Assembly: GCF_000283155.1 (NCBI RefSeq)
Contig: NW_004454180.1
Coordinates: 21,413,957 to 21,477,956 of the forward strand
DNA: 64,000 nt
DNA from: Ceratotherium simum simum
Lineage: Eukaryota > Chordata > Mammalia > Perissodactyla > Rhinocerotidae
Direction: 5' to 3'
Under the pieces are notes generated by a model, which worked only from the letters and a program-made list of their open reading frames with translations, did not search any database and was not told the DNA's origin. Below are positions 45,991 through 58,115 of the stretch, piece by piece (the first letter of the stretch is position 1; each line of letters starts with the position of its first letter). The translations under genes were made by a program, and so were the position numbers.

Positions 45991-47050
45991 ATGGTCCCAG
46001 AAAGAAGATATGATGGGATTTTGGGACTGTATCACCAGCCAGATGCTGGCAAAGAGAATCCAATCACTGGTGGTTGGTTTGAGTGTGAATAGACAGTAGC
46101 AGAAGGCAATGTGATTGCTCAAACTTTCACTAGTGGTGAACTGAATGTTATACTAGGGAACAAACCTAGTAATTTGCTCAATGTATCAGTCTTTGAAACA
46201 TTTAGGAGATACAGTAATTAAAAGGAAAATGAAAGTTATGGCTGTTGAAGGGGGCAATTGATGTTCTGAAGAAAAATAATAAAAGATGGAAAGTGATTAA
46301 TTATAAATAAAAAGCTCAGGGTGAAAGCCAATGGACCTTCTTGGGGACATAAAAAAAGATCAGGGCATCACTACAGTCAGAAGTCAGGAAAAGTTGAGAG
46401 TCAGATCCAGAACTTAACCATACGTGTGAAGTTGATCTGACAACCTTTACATTCTCTATGTAGACAGGTTTGCAGTGGTCAGGAAAGCACCCTGATTAGG
46501 GAAGACAGGGACTCAATGCATGAGGTATAGATATCTGGGTTAAGCACCTGAGAGTCTTCAGTCTCCAGATCCCCTGAAGTCTCTGAGAATAGAGAAGTGG
46601 CCCACTCCTCCTTGAAGATAATGCAGGGCTTTGTTGCAAACAAGGCAACATGAACCTTTCAGGATCTGTTTCCACCGCCTGTCCTGCCCAATGGGCCAAT
46701 ACTTGGTGAATCCTCCTTCTAATCCTATCTCAATAAATTTGTGAGAGTATATGGATGTCAAGGTAAATGAGAATCTGACTACGGACCATGTACTGAGCCA
46801 GGCAGCATTACCTTATTGTAGGTAGGTATTATTTATCAAGTGGAGAGTAACCAGGCTTGTTGTGATACTGCTGCAGCAGAGAATGGGAGCTACTCACATC
46901 TTCCTGAGGAACCCCTGAGCTGATGGTTCTTCTGACCTGAGGCGGTTCATGATCACTCAGTCCCATCTCCCATGACCACCATTGTGCTGAGTACAGAAGG
47001 CTTGGGATGTCAGAAACTACCCAGGAGTCATGAGATCACTGGACACAGCT
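45991..47050. other. Possible degraded ERV internal sequence
   Basis: Follows the LTR-like block and stays GC-richer than the surroundings up to about 47.05 kb. No retroviral protein motif could be recognised in any frame; minus-strand frames of 67 codons at 46496-46761 show none. Assignment rests only on position. Confidence 0.25.
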
Positions 47051-49731
47051 ATCATCCAAGCTCTGTTGAGTGAACCTGATGCTTCTTGACATCTTTTATG
47101 TCACAAGTTTTATTATGTTTCAACACTTCAGCTGAGGTTTGATGGAGGTGGGCATTGCAGTGTCTCAATCCAGAAATGATTGAGAAAATTATTCTTAAGT
47201 GTTTCACTTCACTTGATTGCTTTGTAATTTGATTAAAGTTAGGAATTCTTTCCATTGAAAATTTCAAATGCACAAATGCACATGAAATATATGGCATTTC
47301 AAAGTTACATATGCGCATCAAGTAAAAATTCTTGATTTAAGATGACTTAGCTTTTAATATACTTAACATCTCAGATTCATATTTGATCTTTCAAAGTCTT
47401 ATTTATAGAATATCAGAGACGTAAGGGAATAGACATATTGGGGCTCAGGCTGATATCCCTTTGTTTGGAGGAGGTGTTTCAGCTGTGGACTTTGTTCCTG
47501 AGGTATTAAAAGAGGTGATGATGTCATTTTACTACTATCAGAAAAGATGATTTACTTTATTGGACAAATAAGAGAATATGATTAGTGTAATTTTCAGTAT
47601 GAGTATTCCACGTAAGGTTCATTTCTCACACCATACTTTTACATTTGAACAAAAGTTAATAAAGGAGAGAGTGAAAATGAGATATCATGAGAGCTTTTAG
47701 CAGTCTGTGAAAAAGAAAAGTATTTGTCATGCTGAATTACTAGTTTCTTGACTTTATTAAAGACCCCCAAAGCATTATAGTTCATTAACTTGTGCCTTGA
47801 AAATATACTCATCGCAGTGAACTTTTCATTGTAAAGACATTTTATAGAGGAACTTGACCCATATCATTGTATGATGTCTCTTCTTAATAATTTAACAAAC
47901 ATTGACTTCTGGTGTGAAATGAGCTAATTAAAGTCATTTAAAAAATGCATAAGTTTCTCTAGGTTGCTATCAATTTTAAATAAGAGCAGTATATAACATC
48001 CTGCAGCTTAGTTTTTCTATTTCAAAATATAGTTAATCTCACCAAAATTACAGTTCTTTATCACATATCCCAACTGATTCGACATTTCAGGTCTTCTCTG
48101 ATTTTCCTTTCTAAATCTGCTAAAGAGATAGGAGGTCATGCTGAAGAATTCCATCTTCTAGTCAATTTGAAAAGCTCTGAATCAAATTTACTCGCGGCTT
48201 TTATTCTCTCTTCTCTTCTATTATAAAAGTGGGGAAACACAAACAGCCTTAGAACAAATATCTATCTTTAGTTTAATGGGCATAATGTCAAAGAAGATTC
48301 CAACTTTGGCAGATCTCAGAGGTAGACGTTGTACTTGGAAATAAAAATCTCCTAAAGAAACTGGAAAAAAATACATCCTAAAGGAAGAGCCAGTTAATAA
48401 GCCTGACCCAGTAATCAAACTCTGCTCCTACAAGAGACATAAGAATTGTTACTAAGGCAATGAAAATATGAAGGCCACCTACCTTTGAAACCCTGCCTGA
48501 GCCCTAGGAACTTTAAAAGCTGATGTGTTAAATCTCAAAAGCCTGGGTGTCTAATCCTATCGTTCCTCCCACTGACAATATGTTAGCAGGGTGACAGAAT
48601 GATGAATATCAGGATACCTAAGCCCAGGCAGGCTCTTTTCTCGTCCTGTTTCCTTCCTAGGGACTTAGTCACATGGTCTAGCCCAGGAGGTAAGTTTAGC
48701 ATAATTTTTGGATTTAAATATTGAAAACTTCAGAGTCAAGGTAACACCCTATTGTCTTTCTTTATATCAGCTTCTGCAATGTTTGAAAAAAGTAAGTACA
48801 GTATTTTCCTAAAATTAGAAGGCTCCTGTGATTCATTTCTGAAGACCCAGGAAAGAGTAAGTCAGCAGAACGGCCCTGGCTGGCAGATCGTCCCTGATGA
48901 CCAGGCAACAGAGGCATGCTTTGCCTTCACAAGCATGCTACATGTTACTATGTAAACTGAGTCACCACTTGATGTATAACACTGATTTGCCTCTTAACGT
49001 CCAATGAACCCATGTCTGTGTCTTGAGAAACAGCTATGGTTGGAAGGATTTATTTGCAAATACAGGAAATATAGTTTCATTAATTTTAGGTACAGGGAAG
49101 TTCTATTATGTTACTCCCTGATAGGAACTAAAACAAAATTAAAACAGTGGTAGGGAAAAACAGATCCGTTTCTCTCACTTCACTATAGCAGAGCCACAGG
49201 ACTGCAAATTTGGCAGGGACTCATTGGCAGAAGCTAAACAGCAGTGTAGCAGAGAAGATGCTTGGCAGAGGGAACTGGGTGAGATGGTGTTGCTTAAGGA
49301 GGTAACATTACTGAACGTAAAGTGTAAGACTTAAGTGGATGAGCTGAATGGAGTAGAAACAGTAGTGGTAGCAGAGGTATTTGTGTCTTTCAAGAGCTGA
49401 GGGATCCAATAAACATACCAGAGGAGTCCAGTAGCTGTGGTGGCGGGGAAATGAAACGTGCTATGTGACAATCTGAAAAGCAGAGGTCAACCGAAGAAGA
49501 AAATTAGAGTGGGGAGAATGGACCACAACAACACTAAAGATTCTATGGTATACTTAACCAGACTTCATGAGAATAGGAAAAAGTTCCTGTGGCGTGGTTT
49601 CATGAGGTAGTGATTCTGGCTGCTTCCCCCAAAAACAATTCCGTTTCTCAGTTGAATCCTTCTAAAGTAGAATAAAACAATGACCCTGTGATTGTTATTC
49701 TTTATTAAGAAGGATTCTATTTAGACTGTGT
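47051..49731. other. Unassigned sequence, about 2.7 kb
   Basis: No gene or named repeat seen. Frames are at most 89 codons (47052-47321, minus) without domain. Confidence 0.4.
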
Positions 49732-49736
49732 ACATA

Positions 49737-50101
49737 TGCTATGGTATGAATGTTTTTGTCCCCCCCAAATTCATATATTGAAATCCCAACCCCAAAGATG
49801 ACGATATTTGGAGGTAGGGCTTTGGGAGGTGCTTAAGTCATGAGGATGGTATCTTCATTAATGGGGTTAGTACCCTTGTAAAAGAGAATCCAGAGAGATT
49901 TCTAGCCCCCTTCCACCAGATGAGGACACAGCAAGAAGGCACCATCTATGAACCAGAGAGTGGGCTCTTACTAGACACTGAATCTGCTGGTGCCCTGATC
50001 TTGGCCTTCTAGAATCGAGAACTACAAAAAATAAATTTCTGTTGTTTGTAAGCCATGCAGTCTGTGGTATTTTGTTATAGAAACCCAAATGGACTAAGAC
50101 A
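49737..50101 (+). repeat. ERVL-MaLR LTR (MST/MLT1-like), sense, solo
   Basis: Starts TGCTATGGTATGAATGTTTTTG, then 'ccaaattcatatattgaaatcccaacccc', 'ggaggtagggctttgggaggtgcttaagtcatgaggatggt', 'agtacccttgtaaaagagaatccagagag', 'aaataaatttctgttgtttgtaagccatgcagtctgtggtattttgttatag', and ends GGACTAAGACA. Five-base flanks ACATA (49732-49736) and GCATA (50102-50106) fit a 5-bp target duplication with one change. It is the same LTR group as the copy at 45271, in opposite orientation. Confidence 0.9.
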
Positions 50102-50106
50102 GCATA

Positions 50107-50364
50107 CAAGAGCCCGCAGATGTTTAGATGGTGTTGCTGAAAGCTATGACAGGTGGCAACAAACCTCCATGTATCTCACTAAAAATGATCTATTTCCTGT
50201 TCTCTAAACTAAATACTTAGATTGTTCTCCTGATTGACCAGGGAGCATTGTTTATAATTTATAAAAGCATGATGGTTATATGAATACAATAAGCAAACTT
50301 AAGTGCCAGCCTTTAATTTTAAGCATTTGAGAATGATCCACTAGGTGCTAGGTGCTATAACTAT
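50107..50364. other. Unassigned AT-rich sequence
   Basis: Short interval between an LTR and an ERE; nothing recognised. Confidence 0.4.
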
Positions 50365-50376
50365 GTTTTAACTTTT

Positions 50377-50565
50377 TTTTTTTTTTTGCTGAGAAAGATT
50401 TGCCCTGAGCTAACATCCACAACCAATCTTCTTCATTTTGTCTGTATGCCACTGCCACACCATGGCCTGATAGATGAGCGGTGTAGGTCTGTGCCCAGGA
50501 ACTGAACCCGGGTTGCCAAAGCAGAGCGCACTGAACTTAACCACTAGACCACTGGGCCTGGCTGA
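50377..50565 (-). repeat. ERE SINE (antisense)
   Basis: Poly-T, then GCTGAGAAAGATTTGCCCTG, GAGCTAACATCC, CAATCTTC, CCACACCATGGCC, CCCAGGAACTGAACCCGGG and GAACTTAACCACTAGACCAC. A perfect 12-bp duplication, GTTTTAACTTTT, flanks it (50365-50376, 50566-50577). Confidence 0.93.
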
Positions 50566-50577
50566 GTTTTAACTTTT

Positions 50578-51661
50578 ATTGAACATCTACATCATTAGGA
50601 AGCACTGAGTCTCTGTACATTTTGAACAAAAATTATTAATGATTATAAAATATATTAGTATCCATATTTTGTATTTGAGAACATAAATATTCAAAAGATA
50701 TTAAGAAAATTGAATGCTGAAAAATATATATGATAACTTGGTAATAAATACATTATATATATATATATGTATGGTATATATATATATATATATATATAAA
50801 TTCCCATATATGTGAATTTCTCATAATTGCTTCAGATTTCCATTTTGCTTTGATGTGAAAATCTGGCTTAGTTCAGTTTGTACCTAGCTCTATCTTTTCA
50901 TTAACTTTCCATTTCATTTGGACTTAACTAAACCATGTTAGTTGTCAATGATCAGAAAAGAGCTTTATGTGAATTATTCATTAGGATGAGAGGGGAAACA
51001 TTGCACTCCTGAAACAGTGCTTCTGCTGCTTAGTATAGGATTTCATGTCAGCTGTCCACTGACACAGGCATTTGTTCAATCTGGCTGTGGCCACTCTTAT
51101 TAAAGAGCTTTCTAAAAAGTAAAACTAGCTCACCTCTGTACATTTTAAAATTTCCTCCATAATTACTCTATTGAGAAAATTGTCCCGCAATTGTATTACT
51201 TTGCAGGACTTTCTCGGAAATGATGTGGCAGCAACAGTTTGCTTTAATCTTCTACTGTAAGACTGGATAAGAGATTTGATGGTTCACAGGAGTGGTCTTG
51301 TGAGAAGAGCAACGTTTAATATGTAATGTGACCACATTTACTCATTTGCCTTGTCAGCTATTATAACTTAATAATTTTATTCACATCTTTTTCCTTTTTT
51401 TCTCTTTGAAATACATGCATACACATTAACTTTTATATTTAATATAATTTTAAAACTAGATGTCATGTTGGAATGACTTTTCCAAGGTCAATAAGCAATG
51501 TCCTTAAGGCACAAGTCCTTTACTTCAACCACTCAGAAAGAGAGTCACTATCCTTGTTCTTAGAAATATCTCATTAAAAAGTCTGTCAGTTTACAATATA
51601 CTCTGGATGTTTTTGTTTTTTATCCTGTCTTTCTTAAAATGCTATTTTCTTTATCCTACTG
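50578..51661. other. Unassigned AT-rich sequence
   Basis: Nothing recognised apart from the TA microsatellite at 50754. Confidence 0.4.
50754..50798 (+). repeat. (TA)n microsatellite
   Basis: Two TA runs (about 15 and 26 bp) separated by GTATGG. Self-complementary and able to form a cruciform; likely unstable in length. Confidence 0.95.
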
Positions 51662-51893
51662 CAGAGTTGCTCAACTTAGCATTATTGATATTTTGGGCCA
51701 GATAATTCTTCTTTGTAAGGGGCTCTCCTGCACATTGTAGGCAATTTAGCAGCATCTCTGGCCTCCACCCTCTAGATGCCGGTAGCACTTGCTCCCGCCC
51801 CAAAGTTATGAAAACCAAAAATGTCTCCAGATATTGTCAAGTATCTTCTGGTTGGGCAACCGCCACTACCCTTCAGTTGAGAAACATTTTCTT
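51662..51893 (-). mobile_element. MER20 hAT (Charlie) non-autonomous transposon, antisense
   Basis: 'cagagttgctcaacttagcattattgatattttgggccagataattcttctttgtaaggggctctcctgcacattgtaggcaatttagcagcatctctggcctcc...' is the reversed MER20 consensus almost throughout, with 'aaaaatgtctccagatattgtcaa' and a degraded right terminus 'cagttgagaaacatt'. MER20 copies act as regulatory elements in some mammalian tissues; nothing here shows activity. Confidence 0.85.
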
Positions 51894-52004
51894 GGTGATC
51901 TGGATTACAAAGCATTTATCTGCTCATCTAACTCAATAGGTATATGTTTTTTGTACCTGTAATTCTTCAATATGCATTTTATTTTCAATTTAAAAAGTAG
52001 CATT

Positions 52005-52037
52005 TTATAATGAATATCATGTTATAATGAATATCAT
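52005..52037 (+). repeat. 17-bp tandem duplication
   Basis: TTATAATGAATATCAT at 52005-52020 and 52022-52037 with one G between. Confidence 0.85.
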
Positions 52038-52187
52038 TTATTACATACTATTAATGTTACTGTATTTCTATTGTCTCCTGCTAAGGAGTTATATCGTTAA
52101 ATGACAGTCACTTCAAAGCACTCAACATGTTATTGGAGTCTAATTCAGAAAGCACTTTGGAAAGAAAATGTCTATGGAATAAAGCAT

Positions 52188-52320
52188 TGTCTCAATCATT
52201 CAGTCATTGAAAGAAATATGTGTTCAATTTCAACTATATAACAGTTACTATGCTAGGCCCTTAAATACAAAGCAAAAACAAATGTGGTTTATAATCCAAT
52301 GATGATTATTTAATGAGCAA
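52188..52320 (-). repeat. L2/MIR3-like remnant (antisense)
   Basis: 'caatcattcagtcattgaaagaaatatgtgttcaatttcaactatataacagttactatgctaggcccttaaatacaaagcaaaaacaaatgtgg' follows the reversed LINE 3' landmark order (repeats of ATTCA, a 'tactatgctaggccc' phrase, 'gatacaaag'). Confidence 0.5.
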
Positions 52321-52524
52321 TTTTAAATATGAACATAGGGAAAATATAATGTGAAATGTGGCCACATATTAACTGCAACCAAGCTAAGTGGGCCAAGAAA
52401 CTGTTCATAGAGAGTTGTCACACAACCGAAGGTTTAACAGATGATGAGAACCTAGCAAGCAAAGGGTATGACCTTTCTGAGTTGGGAAAGTCAATGCCTG
52501 TAGATGATGATGATGAAGCTAATA

Positions 52525-52795
52525 TATATTTGTTATTGAATTGTGCTGGGAAGTTTGCCAAGCACTTAACTTGCTTTAGATCTCATCTTTGTACTTTCTA
52601 ATTAATCTTTCTAATTAGATCTAATATCAACAAGTCTTTGAAGTAATTTCTATTATTGTCATTTTAGAAATACAAATGGTATGGTATAAGGAGGTAAATA
52701 ACTTGCTGGAAGTCATACAGATTAAGTTGTTCAGTTAGGTGTAAATCCCACATCTGACAGCCCCCCGAGTCAGCGTCCTCAGACACTACACTGTA
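52525..52795 (-). repeat. MIR SINE (antisense)
   Basis: 'attgtgctgggaagtttgccaagcacttaac...atctcatc', 'attttagaaatacaaatgg', 'ggaggtaaataacttgctggaagtcatacagattaagttgttcagttaggtgtaaatcccacatctgac' follow MIR from its 3' to its 5' side. Diverged; no flanking duplication detectable. Confidence 0.65.
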
Positions 52796-52857
52796 TTATA
52801 ATATGTTTCCATATTATATCACTTTATAACACAACTAAAAGAAGTTTGTCATATCTG

Positions 52858-53165
52858 GAGCAAAGAAGGGAGTTGAAAGGGGAGATGAGGATCTATTGGA
52901 TAAGAAGAAGATTCAGAACAGCCTTGAAAGGTACTGATGAAAAGCCATGTGAGAGAGATTGGGTATTATCTTGAAATGGAGGTATCCATAAGCTATCTAA
53001 GTGAAAAATTCCAGTAGCTACTCAGATACATGGGTCTGATGTTTAGGAGAGTGGTATAATAAAGATTTGAGATTCATCAATATGCAGATATAATCTCCTA
53101 TACGGAATGAATAAAATTACCCAGGGAGAACGTTCAGGGGGAGAAAAGAACATCCAAAAATGCAA
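52858..53165. other. Possible ancient interspersed repeat, family not named
   Basis: The order 'ccagtagctactcagatacatgggtctgatgtttaggagag...agatttgagattcatcaatatgcagat...attacccagggagaacgttcagggggagaaaag' resembles a widely dispersed old mammalian repeat, but I cannot name the family. No coding frame. Confidence 0.3.
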
Positions 53166-54860
53166 ATCTAGCACAATTTCATTTGGTGTTATTTACTTTT
53201 AAATCAGGGAGATATCTAAAGTCCTGTCTTTATTTTATTCACATGTTTTATTCACAATCAATTGTAGAGGAGAAGGGAACACCATTTCTTAAAAATATCA
53301 TGCAGTTCTCTAAGAAAGAATAGGTAGTCAATAAATAAAAATACAAAATAGAACCATGAAACAGTTGAAGTAGTCTGGAATGGAAGAACACATTATCATG
53401 GCTGATCATACAGTCTTGGTGTGCACGGAAAGAACATTCTAGCACATGGCTGGTTTTGCCACACGCACAGATCTGATTCTTGTGTTTCGAGTCCTGATTT
53501 CTGCTGATTGTCTGGAAACTGTTAAAATCATAGGTGAGCTTTCTGTTTTATATTTCTCTAAACACTTGGTCCATTTCATCTGCTCTTTTGCTTATCTATT
53601 CATTTTTAAATAGCACCGTGTGAGAACAAAATATGAGAATCTCTAAAGCAGTTTGGGGTAAGGTAAAATTGCAAAAATTGTGCTATATTTTTTACCATTT
53701 CCTCTTCAGTTTCTTTGCTCTTACATCTTTTCTATGCTTGTTTTTCTTTTTATATGTCTCCATAGACCTTTTGAAATTGAAGCTTCTGAACTGAATTTTA
53801 TAATTACTTCTGATTAATATAGCATCCCATTAAGCTTATTAAAACTGTTCATTTTCTTCTCACTAAAATGATTCAATTGGCAAGCAAATAATGATAAGGT
53901 CAAGAGGTCTTTTTATTATGAAAGTTTGAAAATCGTTTTTCTAATACACATACATCAGCTATTACATGCCAGAAGGATAATTTAAATGAAGACTGCTATT
54001 TTGATTTTTTTGTTAAATTTACTCTTATCCTTGGGCAATGTATGTTTCATATTTTAAAATAGAACTTCTGTGGAAATCTCTCAATATATTGCAAAAGCAT
54101 TTAATATATTCATTTATCGTGAGGTTTATATTAGTTCTGTACAGTGACGTTTCATTTAAATCTTCATAACTCTAAAATCAGGTCAGTAATTTTCTTAATT
54201 AAGGGAGACATTAATATTGAAACTAAAATGGGTTTGGCTGAATTAAACAAATTGTCATTACATCCTGATAACATGCATCAAAGTTAATTATTTATTGATA
54301 ACCCGAGGGCCACATCATAAGGGGACAGGTTTTATTAGGAAGGTAATACCCAAGTAGAAGGTACAGATCAGAACAAAAGACTATAATTCAAGATAAGAGC
54401 ATTACAATTCAACTACTATTCTGTAAAATCAGGAGTTTTTTTTTTTTTTTTTAAGTATCAAAATATCCATTCTAAAACCTGTGGACCCTTGATAATGTGG
54501 GAAAGAAAGAATAGGAAGAACATCTAAATGTAAATGCAGTGAGCCAGGAAATACGACCGTCTTCCATAAGAGTGAAATAATTCCCAAGCCTGAGGGTTAG
54601 AATATCTGGCAAATTATCTTAGTCACATTGCTTGAGTTTGAGGCCACGGTTCCTCAGTCAAGTAGGTCAAGGAGGAGATAAAGGCTAAAGCAAATACCAG
54701 AGCAGCCAGACAAGTGATGTGGCACTACTACAAGGGATTCGGCCTGCAGGGGAGATTTGGAGAGACCTCTGCAACCAGAGACACCGGAGTCATGAGAGGA
54801 GGAAACTGGATTAATGTCAATGCCTTTAAATTTTTTGCAGGGAAGAATTGGAGGTAAAGA
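53166..54860. other. Unassigned sequence
   Basis: Nothing recognised apart from a poly-T run at 54436-54452. Confidence 0.4.
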
Positions 54861-54869
54861 AAGGCTTCT

Positions 54870-55080
54870 CAGGGGGCCAGCCGGGCGGTGTAATGGTTAA
54901 GTTTGCATACTTCATTTTTGTGGCCCAACGTTCATGGCTTCAGATCCTGGGTGAGGACCTACAACATGGCTCATCAAGCCACAGTGTGGTGGTGTCCCAC
55001 ATTCAAAATAGAGGAAGATTGGCACAGATGTTAGCTCAGGGACAATCTTCCTCACAAAAAAAAAAAAAAAAAAAAAAAGG
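54870..55080 (+). repeat. ERE SINE (sense)
   Basis: Head GGGGGCCAGCCGGGCGGTGTAATGGTTAAG-like, TCATCAAGCCACAGTG, GATGTTAGCTCAGGGACAATCTTCCTCAC, then about 24 A. A nine-base duplication AAGGCTTCT is present at 54861-54869 and 55081-55089. The B box is weakened (CTTCAGATCCTGG). The long A tail suggests a fairly recent insertion. Confidence 0.92.
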
Positions 55081-55102
55081 AAGGCTTCTTGGCATTGACG
55101 TA

Positions 55103-55302
55103 TACATTGCATAACGCCTGGGCTATGCTCTGAGAAATGTGTTGTTAGGCAATTTCATCATTGTGTGAACATCATAGAGAGTACTTACACAAACCTGGAT
55201 GCTATAGCCTACTACACACTTAGGATGCATGGTACTAATCTTATGGGACAATCATCGTATTTGGTCATTGACCAAAATGTCATTAGGTGGCACATGACTG
55301 TA
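55103..55302 (+). mobile_element. Tc1/mariner-like MITE (Tigger-type), copy 2
   Basis: 'ctctgagaaatgtgttgttaggcaatttcatcattgtgtgaacatcatagagagtacttacacaaacctgg', 'tatagcctactacacac' and the intact right end CATGACTGTA (55293-55302). The left end is degraded (TACATTGC). Same family as 44645-44861 but opposite orientation. It follows an ERE insertion by 14 bp. Confidence 0.78.
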
Positions 55303-55555
55303 CTTAAAACATTAGCTAAGGAGAAGTGTGGCTCCAAATTAGAGTATTTTTTTTAATTGTATAATATTAATCCATACAATTGAATGTATGTCATATACAT
55401 GCATAAACGTGCGTGTACATAATAAAATATAATTAGCTAGGCAAACCCCACCTCCACAACAAAATAGAATACAATGAAGGCCATTGAAAGTTGAGTGTGC
55501 TCCTCCTCACTCTGAATTTTATGTTTATAATTCCTATCCTTATTTTTTTATATAT
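55303..55555. other. Unassigned AT-rich sequence
   Basis: Nothing recognised. Confidence 0.4.
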
Positions 55556-55559
55556 GTAA

Positions 55560-56290
55560 TTTTACCACATTTAAGAATAATTTAAAATAACACATGCTAG
55601 TTTCACTATTTGGAGTTTATAAAAACGGTATCATACACTCTGTAGTTTTCTGAAACTGTTGTCTACATTTACCAAACATATAAGAAATTCAGAATATGGT
55701 ATTGTTAATTTTGCTGTTTTGAGCTTTATAAAAATGGTATTATACTCTGTCTGGTCTCCTAATCATTGCTTTCTCTTCACTAATGTTCATGCATATTCTA
55801 GCTATTGTTCAATTTCACCACAATAGTACTTTGTGGAATGGAAAGGCTGTAATTCTTAAAAATTTTTTTCTACCCTAGTGGATGTTTGAGGTTTTTTCTT
55901 TTTAAAAATTTTTTATCGGGAAAATTGCTGCTCAGCTCTACAAGATAATTTTAATCTGTTTCCATTGTGATGTGATATGATTGACTGATTTACACTCTTA
56001 CCAGCAATGTGTGTGTTTCTTTTAATTTATATAAATTTCAAAATTTGGTGCTTTCACACTTCATTAATTTCTCTAGTCAAGAGGGAGGTGATCTGTAACT
56101 TGTTTTGGTGGTCTTAATTTGTATTTCCTTAGTTACCAACGAGGTCAAATATCTCTTCAGATTATTTTCACCTTTAGAGGTTTTTCATTTGTGAGGGTCA
56201 TGTCCTTTGTCAATATTTGCATGAGGTTGTTTTCCCTTTTCTTACTGTAGCAATTTTTTAAAATATATTTAGGACTCTAATTCTAATATT
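55560..56290 (-). repeat. L1M LINE ORF2 remnant (antisense, old)
   Basis: Reversed ORF2 3' region: 'tatactctgtctggtctcctaatcattgctttctcttcac', 'ttacactcttaccagcaatgtgtg', 'cttaatttgtatttccttagttaccaacgaggtcaaatatctcttcag'. Several deletions relative to a full ORF2; many stops. Its 'cggtatcatacactctg' and 'tggtattatactctg' phrases occur twice (about 55625 and 55735), so a local duplication or two copies is possible. Confidence 0.65.
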
Positions 56291-56344
56291 TTTCAATTGT
56301 ATGGATTTCAAACAAGTTCTGATATTTTGTGGTTTTTCATATGT

Positions 56345-56754
56345 CAAAGCCCTCCAGCCAGAGACCACCAGGATCACAACAGTAGTTGAATGAGTTTGCT
56401 TATTCGTTGCTCATTGCAGTGAAGGAGAACCCAGGCCATGGGAACCATGGACGTGTCAGAAAGAGAGCCATATAGGGTCTTACTATAGGATCTGGGCTTT
56501 CATTAGGTGGCTTTGGGGAGAGTTTAAGGAAGTGAGTTTTGCTCTGGATTGGATTCTGTTAGGAAGTAGGGGTAATTCTATGACTGGGCAACTTGATAAG
56601 TCTTGTCTAGAAGGAAGGAAGGCATGAGGCTAAAGCTGTAATTGGTAGGAAGCAACAGTCATTCATATTACCCAGGGTAGGGGGATGTGTGGTCATTTTT
56701 GTGATTTGGACAATATTTGTATTTTTACTGTGTTTTCACATGATTATGCAGTCA
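56345..56754. other. GC-richer block, possibly LTR or L1-derived
   Basis: 'agagagccatatagggtcttactataggatctgggctttcattagg' and neighbouring text looks like well-preserved repeat sequence rather than neutral single-copy DNA, but I cannot name the family. It adjoins an MLT1-type LTR on the right. Confidence 0.3.
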
Positions 56755-56757
56755 TGG

Positions 56758-57150
56758 TAGATTACATAAGGGTTCCCAAATATATACACGTTCTAATCCC
56801 CAGACCCTGTGCATGTTACTTGACATGACAAAAGGGACTTTTCAGGTATGATTAAGTTAAAGATCTTGAGATGAAGGGATCATATTGGCTATCCAGGCAG
56901 GTCCTAAATCTAATCACAAGTGTCCTTATAAGAGAGAGGCAGAGGAAGATTTGACTATAGACAAGAAGGCAATGTGACTACTGAACCAGAGATTGGAGTG
57001 ATGTGGACACAAGCCAAAGAATGTTGGCAGCCACTAGAAGCTGGATGAAGAAAGAAACAGATTTTCCCCTTGAGCCTCCAGAATGCACTGGCCCTGCCGA
57101 CACCTTGATTTTAGCCCTGTAACTCATTTTGGATCATTATATATCACAAA
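56758..57150 (+). repeat. MLT1-type MaLR LTR (sense, solo)
   Basis: 'cacgttctaatccccagaccctgtgcatgttac', 'gggacttttcaggtatgattaagttaaagatcttgagatgaaggg', 'aatctaatcacaagtgtccttataagagagaggcag', 'agattggagtgatgtggacacaagcc', 'ctggccctgccgacaccttgattttagcc' follow the MLT1 consensus order. The terminal end (AATAAA and 'tttaagccacc' part) is degraded near 57150. Confidence 0.8.
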
Positions 57151-57154
57151 TCAT

Positions 57155-57780
57155 TAACTTCCATTTAGTAGCAGAGCAGGTGTTTTAATAAACACAGTCA
57201 GTAGGATCTAGGTTCATTCTCATGATTCCAAATTCAGCTGCACAAATGGAAAACTCCACAGCTATTTTTGTTCTTTCTGCCTTCATTAATTTTTCCTAGC
57301 AATATCTTTGCAAACACCACAGAAGAATTTGAGTTATTTCTAAAAAATCACACAATTTGTGAAATTTGTTAGCTATTCATTTTTAGATCTAAGGACTTGA
57401 ACTGATTTTGATAATGATATTTTTGACCTATTATATGCTATTATAATGGTTTGAACCTTAACATACACTGAGATCTTCAAATGGTTAATGCAATGAATAA
57501 CTGTGGAAAGCTACTTGGCATGAAATACTTGAGTGTAGTTCTAGCCTTCCCTATAGTCTTAGATAACAGAATTTACCTCAAATCAGGCAAGGGATAAATT
57601 TAAACTATATCTTCAATGAAATGGAAGATGACACATAAAATGAATCAACATTTACTAATAAATAGTAATGAAATTAGTTTCAAATATGGGAAAAAAACTC
57701 AGAAAGCTAGTTTTTATTTTCTCTGTGTTCATTATTGTCATAACACAAACTAGGAAGAACATCGAAGTAGATTGTTACTT
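57155..57780. other. Unassigned AT-rich sequence
   Basis: Nothing recognised. Confidence 0.4.
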
Positions 57781-57784
57781 TAAT

Positions 57785-58115
57785 GGGTCCAAATGAATCA
57801 TAGCTTCCAGTGTCCAAGCTCTTACATAAGTTTCACACACATGACTCTGGTCTTTGCTATGTATCTTTGCTTTGGCCACTGGGGCATCAGAAAACACGAT
57901 ATAAGCAGAAGTTTAATAAGCCCCTGAGCATTGGGGCTTTCCCACTTGAAACATTCTTGTAAACAAATAAGGAACCTGTGGTTTGACTACAACATGGAGA
58001 GACTATGCGGAGAGAGAGACTAGCTGACAGCCATCATCCAGACCCAGAAATGTCAGTGAGGCCATCTTAAACCCTCTCTCCACAGTTGGGATGCCTCAGT
58101 CCTCTAGCAGAGCCT
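57785..58115 (+). repeat. Second MLT1-like LTR remnant (sense)
   Basis: 'ctttgctttggccactggggcatcagaaaacacgatataagcagaagtttaa', 'gcattggggctttcccact', 'acatggagagactatgcggagag', 'actagctgacagccatcatccagacccagaaatgtcagtgaggccatctt' follow the older MLT1 subfamilies' U3-R order. Ends not resolved. Confidence 0.5.
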
